Position numbers and translations under genes: made by a program | The notes under the pieces: generated by a model | The model's input: the letters and a program-made list of their open reading frames with translations, nothing else | The model's database searches: none | What the model was told of the DNA's origin: nothing | Shown here: positions 51,616 through 62,220 of the stretch, one piece after another | Position numbering within the stretch: the first letter of the stretch is position 1 | How the letters are laid out: every line of letters begins with the position of its first letter | NCBI RefSeq assembly: GCF_000523275.1 | Contig: NZ_ATHQ01000001.1 | Coordinates: forward strand, 769,080-833,079 | Length of the DNA stretch: 64,000 bases | Reading direction: 5' to 3' | Source: Lebetimonas sp. JH292 | GTDB lineage: Bacteria; Campylobacterota; Campylobacteria; Campylobacterales; Nautiliaceae

Positions 51616-52272
51616 ATGAAAGATATACAAAAAGAGTTTCTGGATAACCGTAATCCTACAAAAGATTTGTGGAGGATGTTCAGGGTAATAAGTGATTTTA
51701 CAGATGCCTTTGAAGAACTTGACGATCTGCCTCCCGGAATTTCTATATTTGGTAGTGCAAGGGAAAAACCAGGTAGTTATTATTATGAAAAAGCTACTGA
51801 AATATCAAAGAAACTGAGCGGTTTAGGATATGCGATAATTACAGGAGGCGGTCCTGGTATTATGGAAGCTGCAAATAAGGGAGCAAAAATAAGTGTTGGG
51901 CTTAATATTCTTTTGCCTCACGAACAAGTTACCAATCCTTATGTAAAAATACCTCTTAAATTCAGATATTTTTTTACAAGAAAAGTGACATTTTTAAAAT
52001 ATAGTGTAGGTACTGTTATGATGCCGGGAGGTTATGGGACTTTGGATGAATTAAGCGAAGTTTTAACACTTGCGCAAACAGGCAGAATGAGCCAGATTCC
52101 AATTGTTTTTTTCGGCACTGAATATTATAAGCCACTTTTGGATTTTTTTGATAAGATGCTTGAATATAAACATATTGATAAAAAAGATTTAGACTTATTT
52201 ATTGTTACAGATGATGTAGACGAGGCGGTTGAATATATATATAATAATGCTATAAAGCCTAATGTTAAGTAG
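51616..52272 (+). CDS. LOG-family Rossmann protein
   Basis: A 218-residue TIGR00730-type protein. ISIFGSAREKPGSYYYEKA, GGGPGIMEAANKGA (about 76) and the PGGxGTxxE motif PGGYGTLDE (137-145) are all present. Family members cut nucleoside 5'-monophosphates to base and ribose 5-phosphate. The group with an N-terminal extension is common in bacteria; substrate not predictable. Intact. Confidence 0.9.
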   Translation: MKDIQKEFLDNRNPTKDLWRMFRVISDFTDAFEELDDLPPGISIFGSAREKPGSYYYEKATEISKKLSGLGYAIITGGGPGIMEAANKGAKISVGLNILLPHEQVTNPYVKIPLKFRYFFTRKVTFLKYSVGTVMMPGGYGTLDELSEVLTLAQTGRMSQIPIVFFGTEYYKPLLDFFDKMLEYKHIDKKDLDLFIVTDDVDEAVEYIYNNAIKPNVK

Positions 52273-52305
52273 CCACGTTCCAAGTGGACAAGCTTTTAGT
52301 ATTAA

Positions 52306-52368
52306 AGTGAGTAGTGAGTAGTGAGTTGTCAAGAGCCCAACTGACCAAGTGAAGAGTTAAAAATGAGC
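52306..52368 (+). repeat. Heptad array 14
   Basis: Nine contiguous units in one register: AGTGAGT x3, TGTCAAG, AGCCCAA, CTGACCA, AGTGAAG, AGTTAAA, AATGAGC. Same order of unit types as array 1 after purA, and like it continues into the hairpin repeat. Confidence 0.9.
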
Positions 52369-52410
52369 CCTGCTCATCTGGCTGCTTGAAAAGCGGCCAT
52401 GATGGAAAGT
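52365..52410 (+). repeat. Dispersed hairpin repeat, copy C
   Basis: The core CTGGCTGCTTGAAAAGCGGC matches copy B over 20 bases. The stem TGGCTGC (52379-52385) pairs with GCGGCCA (52393-52399), loop TTGAAAA. It lies between the LOG gene and the S10 promoter; the AT-rich rest of this 300-base gap holds only the hairpin and promoter listed separately. Confidence 0.9.
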
Positions 52411-52466
52411 AAAAATTCAAAATAAATTTTATGTTTTTTTATTATTGAACTAGAACCTATACCGAC

Positions 52467-52487
52467 TTTTCCTTTAAAAAAGGAAAA
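52467..52487 (+). terminator. Hairpin upstream of the S10 operon
   Basis: A perfect 9-bp stem TTTTCCTTT/AAAGGAAAA with an AAA loop. No strong T tract follows and GC content is low, so it may be a weak terminator of upstream transcription or a regulatory hairpin. Confidence 0.4.
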
Positions 52488-52504
52488 ATTAACCTATTTT
52501 TATC

Positions 52505-52533
52505 TTGTAAAATCCCATAAAATCGTTTATAAT
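52505..52533 (+). promoter_or_regulatory. S10 operon promoter
   Basis: TTGTAA (52505-52510), a 17-base spacer and a perfect TATAAT (52528-52533). A small hairpin CGTGG-AAAAA-CCACG lies at 52548-52562 in the leader, before the AAGGAAG SD of rpsJ; a role in feedback control is possible but not shown. Confidence 0.7.
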
Positions 52534-52583
52534 TTCATTCCAAAATGCGTGGAAAAACCACGAGATCTTTAAAAAGGAAGAAA

Positions 52584-52892
52584 ATGGAAAAAATCAGAAT
52601 TAAACTTCAAGCATATGATCACAGAGTGCTTGATAAAGCCGTTGGAATAATTACTGACGCTATTAAAAGAACTGGAGCTGAAGTAAAGGGACCAATACCG
52701 TTACCTACAAAAATCAGAAGATATACAGTATTAAGATCACCTCATGTCAATAAAGATTCTAGAGAGCAATTTGAAATTAGAATTCACAGAAGACTTGTTG
52801 ATGTTGTGAACGCATCGCCTGAAACTGTAGACCAATTAATGAAATTAGAATTGGCGCCAGAGGTTGATGTAGAAGTTAGGGCATTAAGTTAA
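52584..52892 (+). CDS. rpsJ: 30S ribosomal protein S10
   Basis: First gene of the S10-spc operon, 102 residues from the ATG at 52584 (an open frame 13 codons upstream includes the leader hairpin and is not used). [20 protein letters not shown] is the standard start. S10 lies in the 30S head and is also NusE in antitermination. Confidence 0.97.
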   Translation: MEKIRIKLQAYDHRVLDKAVGIITDAIKRTGAEVKGPIPLPTKIRRYTVLRSPHVNKDSREQFEIRIHRRLVDVVNASPETVDQLMKLELAPEVDVEVRALS

Positions 52893-52902
52893 GGAGAATT
52901 GA

Positions 52903-53478
52903 ATGGAATTTATAGTTGAAAAAATAGGAATGAGTAGGACAGTATCAATCCCGAGTATTCCGGTTACTTTATTAAAAATTGTTCCAGCTAAGGTTTGTGA
53001 AATAAAAGAAGACAAAGCATTGGTTGCTTATGCTAATGGAAAAAAAATAAATAAAGCACTTGAAGGTATGCAGAAAAAATATGGACTTTCAAAAGAATTT
53101 AACAGATTTGCAGAACTTAAAGTTGCAAATACAGAGCCTGGGGATTTAACAATAGATCCTTTAAAAGAAGCTAAAAAAGTAAAACTTACTTTTAAAAGTA
53201 AAGGTAGGGGATTTGCCGGTGTAATTAAAAGACACGGATTTGCAGGAGGTCCGGGAGGACACGGAAGTAGATTCCACAGAGCTCCGGGTTCAATCGGTAA
53301 CTGTGAATGGCCTGGACGTGTTCAGCCGGGACAAAAAATGCCGGGACATTACGGAAACAAAAACGTAACAGTTAACGCTGAAGTAGTTGAATTTGATGAA
53401 AATATGGGCGTACTTGTTATTAAAGGAAGTGTTCCAGGGGCCAATGGAAGTTTAGGAAAAGTAAGGATTGTGAAATGA
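52903..53478 (+). CDS. rplC: 50S ribosomal protein L3
   Basis: 191 residues. The central loop [20 protein letters not shown] and [12 protein letters not shown] are L3 landmarks near the peptidyl transferase centre. Starts ten bases after rpsJ with an AAGGAG SD. Overlaps rplD by four bases. Confidence 0.97.
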   Translation: MEFIVEKIGMSRTVSIPSIPVTLLKIVPAKVCEIKEDKALVAYANGKKINKALEGMQKKYGLSKEFNRFAELKVANTEPGDLTIDPLKEAKKVKLTFKSKGRGFAGVIKRHGFAGGPGGHGSRFHRAPGSIGNCEWPGRVQPGQKMPGHYGNKNVTVNAEVVEFDENMGVLVIKGSVPGANGSLGKVRIVK

Positions 53479-54059
53479 GTGAAATTACAAAAATAACAAA
53501 TTTACCGGAAGATTTTAAAGGTATCAATCCGCATAACCTTTATTTATATGTAAAAGCATACCTTGCCAATCAAAGGGCAGGTACTGCTCATACAAAAACA
53601 AGAGGAGAAGTTAGCGGCGGCGGTAAAAAACCGTTTAGACAAAAAGGTTTAGGCAGAGCCAGACAGGGAAGTATCAGAGCACCTCAATTTACAGGCGGCG
53701 GTGTGGCTCACGGACCAAGAAACGAAAGAGACTGGTCACAAAAATTAAATAAAAAACAAAAAAGAGTGGCTCTTAAATATGCTTTAAATGAAAAAGCAAA
53801 TGAGGAAAAACTTTATGTTGTTGATTCGATTAAAATTGAGTCAGGAAAAACAAAAGATGCTGTAAAATGGCTAAGTAATTTAAATGAAAGAGACTATTTA
53901 ATAGTAGTTGACGAAATGGATGAAAATACATTTTTAGCATTCAGAAACATTCCAAACGTATATATTATTACACCAGAAGAATTAAATGCATATTATGCAA
54001 GCGTTTTTAAATCAATTATTTTTGATAAAGCGGCTTACGAAAAAGTTATAAAGGGCTAA
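53475..54059 (+). CDS. rplD: 50S ribosomal protein L4
   Basis: 194 residues. The extended loop [20 protein letters not shown] with [16 protein letters not shown] is diagnostic and lines the exit tunnel. In other bacteria L4 can also regulate the S10 operon; no such leader is proven here. Starts within the rplC stop. Confidence 0.96.
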   Translation: MSEITKITNLPEDFKGINPHNLYLYVKAYLANQRAGTAHTKTRGEVSGGGKKPFRQKGLGRARQGSIRAPQFTGGGVAHGPRNERDWSQKLNKKQKRVALKYALNEKANEEKLYVVDSIKIESGKTKDAVKWLSNLNERDYLIVVDEMDENTFLAFRNIPNVYIITPEELNAYYASVFKSIIFDKAAYEKVIKG

Positions 54060-54061
54060 AG

Positions 54062-54343
54062 ATGGCTGATATTACAGATATTAAATCAATAGTTTATACT
54101 GAAAAAGCACTAAACTTGCAAGAAGATGGTGTTTTAGTAGTTCAAACTACACCAAAAGTAACTAAAAACCAATTAAAAACTATTTTTAAAGAATATTTCG
54201 GTGTAACACCGTTAAAAGTGAATTCACTTAGACAAAAAGGTAAAGTTAAGAGATTTAAAGGGATAACAGGTAAAAAATCGGATTTCAAAAAATTCTATGT
54301 AAAATTACCTGAAGATGCAAAACTTGAAAGCCTAAGTGTATAA
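54062..54343 (+). CDS. rplW: 50S ribosomal protein L23
   Basis: 93 residues. [20 protein letters not shown] and [20 protein letters not shown] are typical. L23 sits at the tunnel exit and binds trigger factor and SRP. Two bases separate it from rplD. Confidence 0.95.
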   Translation: MADITDIKSIVYTEKALNLQEDGVLVVQTTPKVTKNQLKTIFKEYFGVTPLKVNSLRQKGKVKRFKGITGKKSDFKKFYVKLPEDAKLESLSV

Positions 54344-54353
54344 AGGAAATACT

Positions 54354-55178
54354 ATGGGAATTAAAACATACAAACCGTATACACCGTCAAGAAGATTTAT
54401 GAGTTCGCTTGATAACAGCGACATAACTTCTAAACCAACGGTAAAAAAATTACTAATTAAATTGCCGGCCAAAGCCGGGAGAAACAATCAAGGTAGAATT
54501 ACATCAAGACACAGACAGGCAGGAGCTAAAAAACTATATAGAATTATCGATTTCAAAAGAAATAAATTCGGAGTTCCTGGAAAAGTTACAACAATTGAAT
54601 ACGATCCGTACAGAAATTGTAGAATCTGCTTAATCACTTATGCTGACGGGGATAAAAGATATATTATTCAACCTGAAGGGCTAAAAATCGGAGATACTGT
54701 AATTGCTGCGGAAGCAGGACTTGATATATTGCCAGGAAATGCAATGAAGCTTAAAAACATTCCGGTGGGTACTGTGGTTCACAATATAGAACTTAAACCC
54801 GGAAAAGGCGGTCAAATTGCAAGAGCCGCAGGAAACAGCTGCCAAATTATGGGTAGGGAAGAAAAATATGTAATTGTGAGATTACCTAGCGGCGAAATGA
54901 GAAAAATTTTAGGAGAATGTATGGCAACTATCGGTGTTGTCGGAAATGCCGATTATCAAAATATCACTGTAGGTAAAGCAGGTAGAAGCAGACACAAAGG
55001 TATCAGACCTCAAACAAGAGGTATTGCCATGAACCCGGTTGATCATCCACACGGTGGTGGTGAAGGTAGAAGCAAAGGTAACCATCCTGTAACACCTTGG
55101 GGAATGCCTACTAAAGGTTTCAAAACAAGAAAGAAAAAACAAAGTGACAAATACATCATTTCAAGAAGAAAGAAATAA
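54354..55178 (+). CDS. rplB: 50S ribosomal protein L2
   Basis: 274 residues from ATG 54354 ([18 protein letters not shown]); an in-frame codon at 54336 lies before the SD. Landmarks are [19 protein letters not shown] and the C-terminal [14 protein letters not shown], holding the conserved His near the peptidyl transferase centre. Confidence 0.97.
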   Translation: MGIKTYKPYTPSRRFMSSLDNSDITSKPTVKKLLIKLPAKAGRNNQGRITSRHRQAGAKKLYRIIDFKRNKFGVPGKVTTIEYDPYRNCRICLITYADGDKRYIIQPEGLKIGDTVIAAEAGLDILPGNAMKLKNIPVGTVVHNIELKPGKGGQIARAAGNSCQIMGREEKYVIVRLPSGEMRKILGECMATIGVVGNADYQNITVGKAGRSRHKGIRPQTRGIAMNPVDHPHGGGEGRSKGNHPVTPWGMPTKGFKTRKKKQSDKYIISRRKK

Positions 55179-55187
55179 GGATAAACG

Positions 55188-55469
55188 ATGGCAAGAAGCA
55201 CTAAAAAAGGTCCTTTTGTTGATGAACATTTAATGAAAAAAGTTTTAAAAGCAAAAGAAGAAAAAAATCCAAAACCAATTAAAACCTGGTCAAGAAGAAG
55301 TACAATTGTTCCGGAAATGATTGGACTTACAATCAATGTACACAATGGTAGAGACTTTGTCCCTGTTTATGTTACTGAAAGACATATCGGTTTTAAACTT
55401 GGTGAGTTTGCGCCGACCAGAACTTTCAGAGGGCACAAAGGTTCTGTTCAAAAGAAAATAGGTAAGTAA
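55188..55469 (+). CDS. rpsS: 30S ribosomal protein S19
   Basis: 93 residues. [33 protein letters not shown] and [14 protein letters not shown] match S19, which pairs with S13 in the 30S head near the A site. Confidence 0.97.
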   Translation: MARSTKKGPFVDEHLMKKVLKAKEEKNPKPIKTWSRRSTIVPEMIGLTINVHNGRDFVPVYVTERHIGFKLGEFAPTRTFRGHKGSVQKKIGK

Positions 55470-55478
55470 GGATAGGTG

Positions 55479-55799
55479 ATGAGTAAAGCAGTATTAAAAT
55501 TTATAAGACTTTCACCAACTAAAGCAAGATTAATAGCAAAAGAAATTCAGGGATTAAATGCTGAAGAGGCACTTGCAAAATTAGAATTTATGCCAAACAA
55601 AGCTGCAAGAGTAATTGCAAAAGTTGTTGCAAGTGCTGTTGCAAACGGTGGATATGACGCAAACGAAGTTAAAATTACTTCATGCAGAGTTGACAGAGGT
55701 CCTTATCTAAAAAGATTCAGACCAAGAGCTAGAGGTATGGCAAGTAAAATTCAAAAACCAACAGCTCATATTTACGTAGAAGTTGAAAAGGAAAGCTAA
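55479..55799 (+). CDS. rplV: 50S ribosomal protein L22
   Basis: 106 residues from ATG 55479; a GTG at 55476 is also possible, but the SD (AAGGA at about 55468) fits the [21 protein letters not shown] and [19 protein letters not shown] are typical; the latter forms the tunnel hairpin. Stop overlaps rpsC. Confidence 0.95.
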   Translation: MSKAVLKFIRLSPTKARLIAKEIQGLNAEEALAKLEFMPNKAARVIAKVVASAVANGGYDANEVKITSCRVDRGPYLKRFRPRARGMASKIQKPTAHIYVEVEKES

Positions 55800-56518
55800 T
55801 GGGTCAAAAAACAAATCCTATAGGACTAAGACTTGGAATAAACAGGAACTGGAGAAGTAGATGGTTTATTAACTATAACACTATGCCTGAGAATGTATTA
55901 AGTGATTATGAACTTAGAAAATTTCTAAAGAAAAAACTTTATTATGCCGGAATTAGTGATATTATTATCGAAAGAACAGCCAAAAAAATAAGAATTACTA
56001 TTTTTGCCGCAAAACCAGGAATAATTATCGGCAAAGGCGGAAGCGAAATTGAAGCCTTAAAAAAAGAACTTCAAAATAAAATAGGTGATAAAGAACTTAT
56101 TTTAAACATTAAAGAAGAAAGAAAACCTCAAATCAGTGCGCAGTTGGCGGCTGAAAATATTGCTACTCAGATAGAAAGAAGGGTGGCATTCAGAAGAGCT
56201 ATGAAAAAAGCTATTCAAAACGCTTTAAAATCTGGCGCAAAAGGAATTAAAGTTCAGGTTGCCGGAAGATTAAACGGAGCCGAAATGGCAAGAACCGAAT
56301 GGTATCTTGAAGGCAGGGTTCCTCTTCATACATTAAGAGCGAAAATTGATTACGGTTTTGCCGAGGCTTTAACTACATACGGAATTATTGGCGTTAAAGT
56401 CTGGATATTCAAAGGTGAAGTTTTACAAAGAAGAAACCAAGAAGCAGCTTCTATAGAGGAAAGAAAGCCTCAAAGAAGAAGAAAAGGACGAAGACATGTT
56501 AATGCCAAAAAGAACTAA
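55799..56518 (+). CDS. rpsC: 30S ribosomal protein S3
   Basis: 239 residues. It starts [20 protein letters not shown] and has a KH domain ([19 protein letters not shown]) and a basic tail ([11 protein letters not shown]). S3 guards the mRNA entry tunnel. Overlaps rplP by 23 bases. Confidence 0.97.
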   Translation: MGQKTNPIGLRLGINRNWRSRWFINYNTMPENVLSDYELRKFLKKKLYYAGISDIIIERTAKKIRITIFAAKPGIIIGKGGSEIEALKKELQNKIGDKELILNIKEERKPQISAQLAAENIATQIERRVAFRRAMKKAIQNALKSGAKGIKVQVAGRLNGAEMARTEWYLEGRVPLHTLRAKIDYGFAEALTTYGIIGVKVWIFKGEVLQRRNQEAASIEERKPQRRRKGRRHVNAKKN

Positions 56519-56921
56519 ATACAGAAAACAACAAAAAGGTAGAAACAAAGGAAAAGCCTATAGAGGAAGTTCTCTTGCATTTGGTACATATGGGTTAAAA
56601 GCAACTGAGCTTGGAAGAATTAATTCAAGACAAATTGAAGCCGGAAGGGTTGCACTTACCAGAACAATGAAAAGAACAGGTAAAGTTTGGATTAGAGTAT
56701 TTCCTGACAAACCTTTAACTTCTAAACCTGTTGGGGTTAGGATGGGTAAAGGTAAAGGTAGCGTGGAAGAGTGGGTTATGAATATTAAACCCGGAAGAAT
56801 TATTTTCGAACTTACCGGTGTTGATAATGAAACTGCCGTTAGGGCGTTAACTCTTGCAGCTGCAAAATTACCTTTTAAAACAAAAATTATTTCAATGGAG
56901 AATGAAAATGAGCTATACTAA
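56496..56921 (+). CDS. rplP: 50S ribosomal protein L16
   Basis: 141 residues. [20 protein letters not shown] is the normal start, which places the gene 23 bases inside rps[21 protein letters not shown] is typical of L16, which helps form the A-site tRNA elbow contact. Overlaps rpmC by 14 bases. Confidence 0.96.
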   Translation: MLMPKRTKYRKQQKGRNKGKAYRGSSLAFGTYGLKATELGRINSRQIEAGRVALTRTMKRTGKVWIRVFPDKPLTSKPVGVRMGKGKGSVEEWVMNIKPGRIIFELTGVDNETAVRALTLAAAKLPFKTKIISMENENELY

Positions 56922-57114
56922 ATTGAATGTAGCGGATTTGCTTGCAAAGAGTGAAGCGGAATTACAGGAGCTTCTAAAAAATAAAAAAATGGAACTGTTT
57001 GAGACAAGAATGAAATTAAAAACTATGCAATTGCAGGACACATCACTTGTTTCTAAAATCAGAAAAGATATCGCAAGAATTAAAACTGCGATGAGACAAA
57101 AAAGGGGTAACTAA
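56908..57114 (+). CDS. rpmC: 50S ribosomal protein L29
   Basis: 68 residues from ATG 56908 ([20 protein letters not shown]); an open frame upstream belongs to rpl[21 protein letters not shown] is the helical-hairpin part. L29 contacts L23 at the tunnel exit. Confidence 0.92.
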   Translation: MSYTKLNVADLLAKSEAELQELLKNKKMELFETRMKLKTMQLQDTSLVSKIRKDIARIKTAMRQKRGN

Positions 57115-57359
57115 TGCCTAAAAGAATTATTACTGGAAAAGTTATTAAAAAAACTGGTGATAAAACTATAAATGTTTTAGTGGAAAGAAAAGTTTTACAT
57201 CCAAAATATCATAAAATTGTTAAAAAATTTAAAAAATATCTTGTTCATGATGAAAATAACCAAGCAAATGTTGGTGATGTTGTTAGTGCAATTGAACACA
57301 GACCAATTTCCAAAAGAAAATCTTTTGTATTAAAAGAGATTCTTGAAAGAGGAGAATAA
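57114..57359 (+). CDS. rpsQ: 30S ribosomal protein S17
   Basis: 81 residues. [20 protein letters not shown] and [20 protein letters not shown] with PISKRKSF match the OB-fold protein S17, a primary 16S rRNA binder. Starts at the last base of the rpmC stop. Confidence 0.95.
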   Translation: MPKRIITGKVIKKTGDKTINVLVERKVLHPKYHKIVKKFKKYLVHDENNQANVGDVVSAIEHRPISKRKSFVLKEILERGE

Positions 57360-57361
57360 GA

Positions 57362-57730
57362 ATGATTCAACCATTTACAAGACTAAAAGTTGCCGATAAC
57401 AGCGGTGCTAAGGAAATTATGTGTATCAAGGTTTTGGGTGGCTCAAAAAGAAGATATGCCTCAGTAGGCGATATTATCATAGCTTCTGTAAAAAAAGCCA
57501 TTCCGAACGGAAAAGTTAAAAAAGGTCAGGTTGTAAAAGCAGTAATTGTAAGAACTAATAAAGAAGTTCAAAGAGAAAACGGCTCATTAATCAGATTTGA
57601 CGATAACGCTGCTGTTGTTATAGATGATAAAAAAGAGCCGGTTGGTACAAGAATTTTTGGTCCTATTGCCAGGGAAGTCAGATATGAAGGTTTCCAAAAA
57701 ATTACATCACTTGCTCCGGAGGTGCTATAA
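57362..57730 (+). CDS. rplN: 50S ribosomal protein L14
   Basis: 122 residues, the invariant length. [20 protein letters not shown] and [11 protein letters not shown] are diagnostic. L14 binds near the 30S interface and the silencing factor RsfS. Overlaps rplX by one base. Confidence 0.97.
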   Translation: MIQPFTRLKVADNSGAKEIMCIKVLGGSKRRYASVGDIIIASVKKAIPNGKVKKGQVVKAVIVRTNKEVQRENGSLIRFDDNAAVVIDDKKEPVGTRIFGPIAREVRYEGFQKITSLAPEVL

Positions 57731-57981
57731 TGGCTGCTAGAAAAAACTTACCTCCTAAATTTAAAATTAAAAAAGGCGACAGCGTAAAAGTAATCGCCGG
57801 AGATGACAGAGGTAAAACGGGTGAAGTTTTAAAAGTTATTCCAAAAGAGGCTAAAGTAATAGTTAAAGGTGTGAATATTGTTAAAAAGGCTGTTAAGCCG
57901 ACTGAAGCTAACCCAAAAGGTGGGTTTGAATATATTGAAAAACCTATTCACATTTCAAACGTAAAAAAAGTAGAAGGCTAA
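57730..57981 (+). CDS. rplX: 50S ribosomal protein L24
   Basis: 83 residues, somewhat shorter than E. coli L24 (104). The KOW motif [20 protein letters not shown] and [13 protein letters not shown] are present. An assembly initiator of the 50S subunit. Confidence 0.94.
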   Translation: MAARKNLPPKFKIKKGDSVKVIAGDDRGKTGEVLKVIPKEAKVIVKGVNIVKKAVKPTEANPKGGFEYIEKPIHISNVKKVEG

Positions 57982-57984
57982 GAG

Positions 57985-58539
57985 ATGTTTGAAGTACAAG
58001 AAAAATATTTAAAAGAAGTTAGAGATAAATTGGCTCAAGAGTTTGATATTAAAAATCCAATGCTTATACCTAATATTGAAAAAATAGTGGTTAGTGCCGG
58101 TGTGGGCGAAGGTGCCAAAGATAAAAAATTTCTTGAAAGCGTAGCGGATACGCTTACAATAATTACCGGACAAAAAGCTGTAATTACCCCTGCTAAAAAA
58201 TCAGTAGCGGGATTCAAGGTAAGAGAAGGTATGCCTGTTGGTGTTAAGGTTACACTTAGAGGTGAAATGATGTGGAGTTTTCTTCAAAAACTAATCTCTG
58301 TTGCACTTCCAAGAGTTAGAGACTTTAAAGGTGTAAAAAGAGACGGGTTTGACGGAAGAGGAAACTTTAACTTTGGACTTAACGAACAATTGGTATTCAC
58401 AGAAGTAAATTATGATAGTATTATAAAAGTACACGGTATGAATATTAATATTTCAACAACAACAGAAGATGATAAACTTGCACTTAGAATGCTTGAACTT
58501 ATCGGATTCCCATTTACAAAAGGAAAAGCAAATGGCTAA
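57985..58539 (+). CDS. rplE: 50S ribosomal protein L5
   Basis: 184 residues. [40 protein letters not shown] and [20 protein letters not shown] are typical. L5 binds 5S rRNA. Overlaps rpsN by eight bases. Confidence 0.96.
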   Translation: MFEVQEKYLKEVRDKLAQEFDIKNPMLIPNIEKIVVSAGVGEGAKDKKFLESVADTLTIITGQKAVITPAKKSVAGFKVREGMPVGVKVTLRGEMMWSFLQKLISVALPRVRDFKGVKRDGFDGRGNFNFGLNEQLVFTEVNYDSIIKVHGMNINISTTTEDDKLALRMLELIGFPFTKGKANG

Positions 58540-58717
58540 AAAGAGTATGATAGCTAAAGCTAAAAGAAAACCAAAATTCAAAGTCAGGGCATATACAAGA
58601 TGCTCAATTTGCGGTAGAGTACATTCAGTTTACAAAGATTTCGGAATTTGCAGAATTTGTCTTAGAAAAATGGCAAATGAGGGGTTACTCCCTGGTGTTA
58701 AAAAAGCTAGTTGGTAA
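58532..58717 (+). CDS. rpsN: 30S ribosomal protein S14, zinc-binding type
   Basis: 61 residues from ATG 58532. Two CxxC pairs (CSICGR and CRICLR) form a zinc site, marking the short C+ form. [20 protein letters not shown] and [11 protein letters not shown] are typical. Confidence 0.96.
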   Translation: MAKKSMIAKAKRKPKFKVRAYTRCSICGRVHSVYKDFGICRICLRKMANEGLLPGVKKASW

Positions 58718-58729
58718 AAGGATGCCAAG

Positions 58730-59125
58730 ATGATGAGTGATATTATTGCAGACGGATTAACAAGAATCAGAAATGCCGCCATGAGGGGCATGGAAGTTAC
58801 AAAGCTTAACTATTCGCGCCTTATGGAAGATGTTTTAAAAGTTTTTCAGGAAAAAGGCTATATAGAAAGTTTTAAAGTAGTGGAAGACGGTAATAAAAAA
58901 TTTATAAATGTTACACTTAAATATGATGAAAATGGTAATTCCGTTATTAATGAACTTAAAAAAATATCCAAACCCGGAAGAAGGGTGTATAAAGGTTATG
59001 AAGACATTAAAAGATTTAAAAACGGATTCGGAACACTTGTTGTTTCTACCAATAAAGGTGTTTTAGCAAATGATGAAGCCTACAAATTAAAAGTGGGCGG
59101 CGAAGTAATCTGTAGTATCTGGTAA
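58730..59125 (+). CDS. rpsH: 30S ribosomal protein S8
   Basis: 131 residues, starting at the first of two adjacent ATG codons. [20 protein letters not shown] and the C-terminal [20 protein letters not shown] with VICSIW are typical. S8 binds the 16S central domain and can repress spc operons by binding mRNA. Confidence 0.96.
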   Translation: MMSDIIADGLTRIRNAAMRGMEVTKLNYSRLMEDVLKVFQEKGYIESFKVVEDGNKKFINVTLKYDENGNSVINELKKISKPGRRVYKGYEDIKRFKNGFGTLVVSTNKGVLANDEAYKLKVGGEVICSIW

Positions 59126-59136
59126 GGAGAAAATTT

Positions 59137-59676
59137 ATGAGTAGAATAGGTAAATTGCCCGTAAAGTTAGCTTCTGGCCTTGAAGCTAAGCTTGAAGGGA
59201 ATAAATTAATTATTAAAAAAGGCCAAGATGAAAAAGTTATAGACACAAAAGGTGTTGTAAAAGTTAATATTGACGGTGATACTATAACAGTTGAACCTGC
59301 TAGCGAAAATGACAAATTTGCTAAAGCAATGTGGGGAACAGTAAGAGCGTTAACTAATAATGCCGTTGTAGGATTAACCAAAGGGTTTGAAAAAAAACTT
59401 GAAATTAACGGAGTTGGATACAGAGCTGCAGTTAAAGGAAACATTTTAGAATTACAACTTGGATATTCACACCCTATTAATTATGAAATTCCTGACGGAA
59501 TCACAATTACGGTTGAAAAAAATATAATTACTGTAAAAGGCACAGATAAACAAGAAGTCGGTCAAGTAGCAGCTGAAATCAGAAGCTTCAGAAAACCTGA
59601 ACCGTATAAAGGTAAAGGTGTTAAATATGTTGATGAAGTTATTATCAGAAAAGCTGGTAAGACAGCTAAAAAATAA
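59137..59676 (+). CDS. rplF: 50S ribosomal protein L6
   Basis: 179 residues. [20 protein letters not shown] and the C-terminal [20 protein letters not shown] are diagnostic; two related alpha-beta domains. Binds near the sarcin-ricin loop. Confidence 0.96.
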   Translation: MSRIGKLPVKLASGLEAKLEGNKLIIKKGQDEKVIDTKGVVKVNIDGDTITVEPASENDKFAKAMWGTVRALTNNAVVGLTKGFEKKLEINGVGYRAAVKGNILELQLGYSHPINYEIPDGITITVEKNIITVKGTDKQEVGQVAAEIRSFRKPEPYKGKGVKYVDEVIIRKAGKTAKK

Positions 59677-59685
59677 GGGTGAGAG

Positions 59686-60051
59686 ATGAGAAGAAGTAAA
59701 GAATTAGCAAGAAGAGATTTAAGAAGACTTAAAAGAAAAAGAAAAATCAGAGGTAGAATAAGCGGAACTGCTGAATTGCCAAGAGTCACTTTTTTCAGAT
59801 CAAACAAATATATAATAGTTCAGGCTATTAATGATGCTGAAGGCAAAACTCTTGTATTTTTAAATACAGCACATTTGGAAAATAAACTTCCGGCTAATAT
59901 TAACGGAGCTAAAGAAGCGGCAAAAATTTTTGCCCAAAAGTTAAAAGATGCCGGAATCGACAAAGTTGCTTTTGATAGAAACGGATATAAATATCATGGT
60001 GTAGTTGCAGCATTTGCAGATACTCTAAGAGAAAATGGAATAAAAGTATAA
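59686..60051 (+). CDS. rplR: 50S ribosomal protein L18
   Basis: 121 residues. A basic start RRLKRKRKIRGRISGTAELP, then FRSNKYIIVQAINDAEGKTL and FDRNGYKYHGVVAAFADTLR. Binds 5S rRNA with L5. Confidence 0.96.
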   Translation: MRRSKELARRDLRRLKRKRKIRGRISGTAELPRVTFFRSNKYIIVQAINDAEGKTLVFLNTAHLENKLPANINGAKEAAKIFAQKLKDAGIDKVAFDRNGYKYHGVVAAFADTLRENGIKV

Positions 60052-60060
60052 AGGCGGCAA

Positions 60061-60537
60061 ATGGCTAAATTAAAAGAAGTAATTAAAGATTATAATAAAG
60101 AAGAATTTGAAGAAGTAGTTGTTAACGTTGGAAGAATTACTAAAGTTGTTAAAGGTGGTAGAAGATTCAGATTTAACGCTTTGGTAGTCGTTGGAAATAA
60201 AAAAGGAATTGTAGGGGTCGGAAACGGTAAAGCCAAGGAAGTTCCTGATGCTATTAAAAAAGCAATTGAAGACGCTTTCAAAAACTTGGTAAAAATTGAA
60301 GGTATTCACGGCAATACCATTAATCATGAAGTGGAAATAAAATTCAATTCATCAAAAATTTTATTAAAACCTGCAAGTGAAGGTACAGGACTGATTGCCG
60401 GTGGTGCTGTAAGACCTGTACTTGAATTAGTGGGGATTAAAGATATTCTTTCTAAATCACTCGGATCAAACAATGCTCACAATCTTGTAAGGGCTACTCT
60501 TGAAGCTCTTAAAGAGATTAAAAGTAAAAAGGCGTAA
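60061..60537 (+). CDS. rpsE: 30S ribosomal protein S5
   Basis: 158 residues. [40 protein letters not shown] and [20 protein letters not shown] are the S5 landmarks. It affects decoding accuracy and helps unwind mRNA. Confidence 0.97.
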   Translation: MAKLKEVIKDYNKEEFEEVVVNVGRITKVVKGGRRFRFNALVVVGNKKGIVGVGNGKAKEVPDAIKKAIEDAFKNLVKIEGIHGNTINHEVEIKFNSSKILLKPASEGTGLIAGGAVRPVLELVGIKDILSKSLGSNNAHNLVRATLEALKEIKSKKA

Positions 60538-60539
60538 AG

Positions 60540-60932
60540 ATGGCTCTAAATAACTTAAAACCTGCATGCGGGTCAACACATAAAACAAAAAGAGTTGGAC
60601 GCGGCCCTGCCAGCGGATACGGAAAAACATCAACAAGAGGACAAAAAGGTCAAAAATCTAGAACAGGTTATAATCAAAAAAGAGGTTTTGAAGGCGGTCA
60701 ACAGCCGATTCAAAGGAGACTCCCTAAAATAGGCTTTAAAAGTAGAGTTGTAAAACCTCAGGCTATTAATGTAGATAAATTCAGCGCTGTTTTACAATTA
60801 GACGAAATTACAATGGAGAGCTTGGCTAAAGTTGTAAAAATAAGAGCTGAAAAAGTAAAATTGATAGGTATAAAAGCAAAAGAACTTAAAGATAAAATAA
60901 AAGATAGTAATATTACTACTTCTGGAAAGTAA
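60540..60932 (+). CDS. rplO: 50S ribosomal protein L15
   Basis: 130 residues. [20 protein letters not shown], then [20 protein letters not shown] and [19 protein letters not shown] form the glycine-rich N-terminal part. The C-terminus is a little short but typical. Four bases before secY. Confidence 0.95.
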   Translation: MALNNLKPACGSTHKTKRVGRGPASGYGKTSTRGQKGQKSRTGYNQKRGFEGGQQPIQRRLPKIGFKSRVVKPQAINVDKFSAVLQLDEITMESLAKVVKIRAEKVKLIGIKAKELKDKIKDSNITTSGK

Positions 60933-60936
60933 GGGT

Positions 60937-62196
60937 ATGAATCCTATAGCTAAAAAAATACTTATAACCCTTGGCTTCCTTCTTGTTTACAGAATTTTGG
61001 CATATGTGCCGGTTCCAGGGGTAAATTTGGATGTAGTAAAAGATTTTTTTGCAGGTCACCAGCATGACGCATTGGGGCTGCTTAATATGTTCAGCGGTAA
61101 CGCTGTCAGCAGAATGAGTATTATTGCCCTCGGTGTAATGCCGTATATTACCGCTTCAATTATTATGGAACTTCTTGCAGCAACTTTTCCTAGTTTGGGA
61201 GAACTTAAAAAAGACAGTACAGGTTTTCAAAAATATATGAAAATTATAAAATATTCAACCGTTGCAATTGCATTTATTCAGGCAATCGGTATTGCAATAG
61301 GACTTTCTCATTTAACCGGTAGAGGCGGAGAAAGCGCTGTTATGATAGATATGAGCTCTTTTGTATTGTTAACTGCATTTTCCATGCTCGGCGGTACTAT
61401 GTTTTTAGTATGGATTGGTGAGCAGATTACCGATAAAGGTATCGGAAACGGTATAAGTTTAATAATTTTTGCTGGAATTGTAAGCAGAATTCCTTCAGCG
61501 ATAATGGGAACGCTTAATTTGGTAGATGTCGGAGAGCTTAGCGTAATAGGACTTATTTTTGTTCTAATAATAGTAGTGGCCACTGTGGCGTTTATTATTT
61601 ATGTGGAACTTGGGGAAAGAAGGGTTCCTATTTCTTATCAGAAAAAAGTGTTGATGCAAAACAGATTTAAAAGGGTTATGAATTATATACCTATTAAAGT
61701 AAATTTAAGTGGTGTTATTCCTCCTATCTTTGCGAGTGCGATTTTAATGTTTCCTTTAACCGTTTTAAGCGGAGTTAATAATCCTATTTTGGTATCAATC
61801 AGGGATTCATTAAATCCAAACGGGTATTTGTTTCATGTTATTGAATTTTTACTGGTTATATTTTTTGCATATTTTTACGCGTCAATTGTGTTTAATGCAA
61901 AAGATATTTCGGAAAACCTTAAAAAACAGGGCGGCTTTATACCTGGAATCAGACCTGGAGAAAGCACGGCTAAATTTTTAAACAGTGTTGCTAATAAACT
62001 AACGTTCTGGGGTTCAATGTATTTAGGTGTTATTACCATACTGCCTTGGCTTCTTGTAAAATTAATGGGCGTCAATTTCTATTTTGGAGGGACAGCCGTA
62101 TTGATTGTTGTTCAGGTGGCAATAGACACTATGAGAAAAATACAGGCCCAGCTTACTATGCAAAAATATGACACTCTTTCAGTTACAGGACTATAA
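60937..62196 (+). CDS. secY: Preprotein translocase channel SecY
   Basis: 419 residues, ten predicted membrane helices. FSGNAVSRMSIIALGVMPYI (helix 2, plug region), GGTMFLVWIGEQITDKGIGN, ERRVPISYQKKV and the C-terminal GIRPGESTAKFLN loop are SecY signatures. The channel for Sec-dependent export. A heptad-derived terminator-like hairpin follows before map. Confidence 0.97.
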   Translation: MNPIAKKILITLGFLLVYRILAYVPVPGVNLDVVKDFFAGHQHDALGLLNMFSGNAVSRMSIIALGVMPYITASIIMELLAATFPSLGELKKDSTGFQKYMKIIKYSTVAIAFIQAIGIAIGLSHLTGRGGESAVMIDMSSFVLLTAFSMLGGTMFLVWIGEQITDKGIGNGISLIIFAGIVSRIPSAIMGTLNLVDVGELSVIGLIFVLIIVVATVAFIIYVELGERRVPISYQKKVLMQNRFKRVMNYIPIKVNLSGVIPPIFASAILMFPLTVLSGVNNPILVSIRDSLNPNGYLFHVIEFLLVIFFAYFYASIVFNAKDISENLKKQGGFIPGIRPGESTAKFLNSVANKLTFWGSMYLGVITILPWLLVKLMGVNFYFGGTAVLIVVQVAIDTMRKIQAQLTMQKYDTLSVTGL

Positions 62197-62220
62197 TTAT
62201 ATGGAAATTATGAATTTTAG

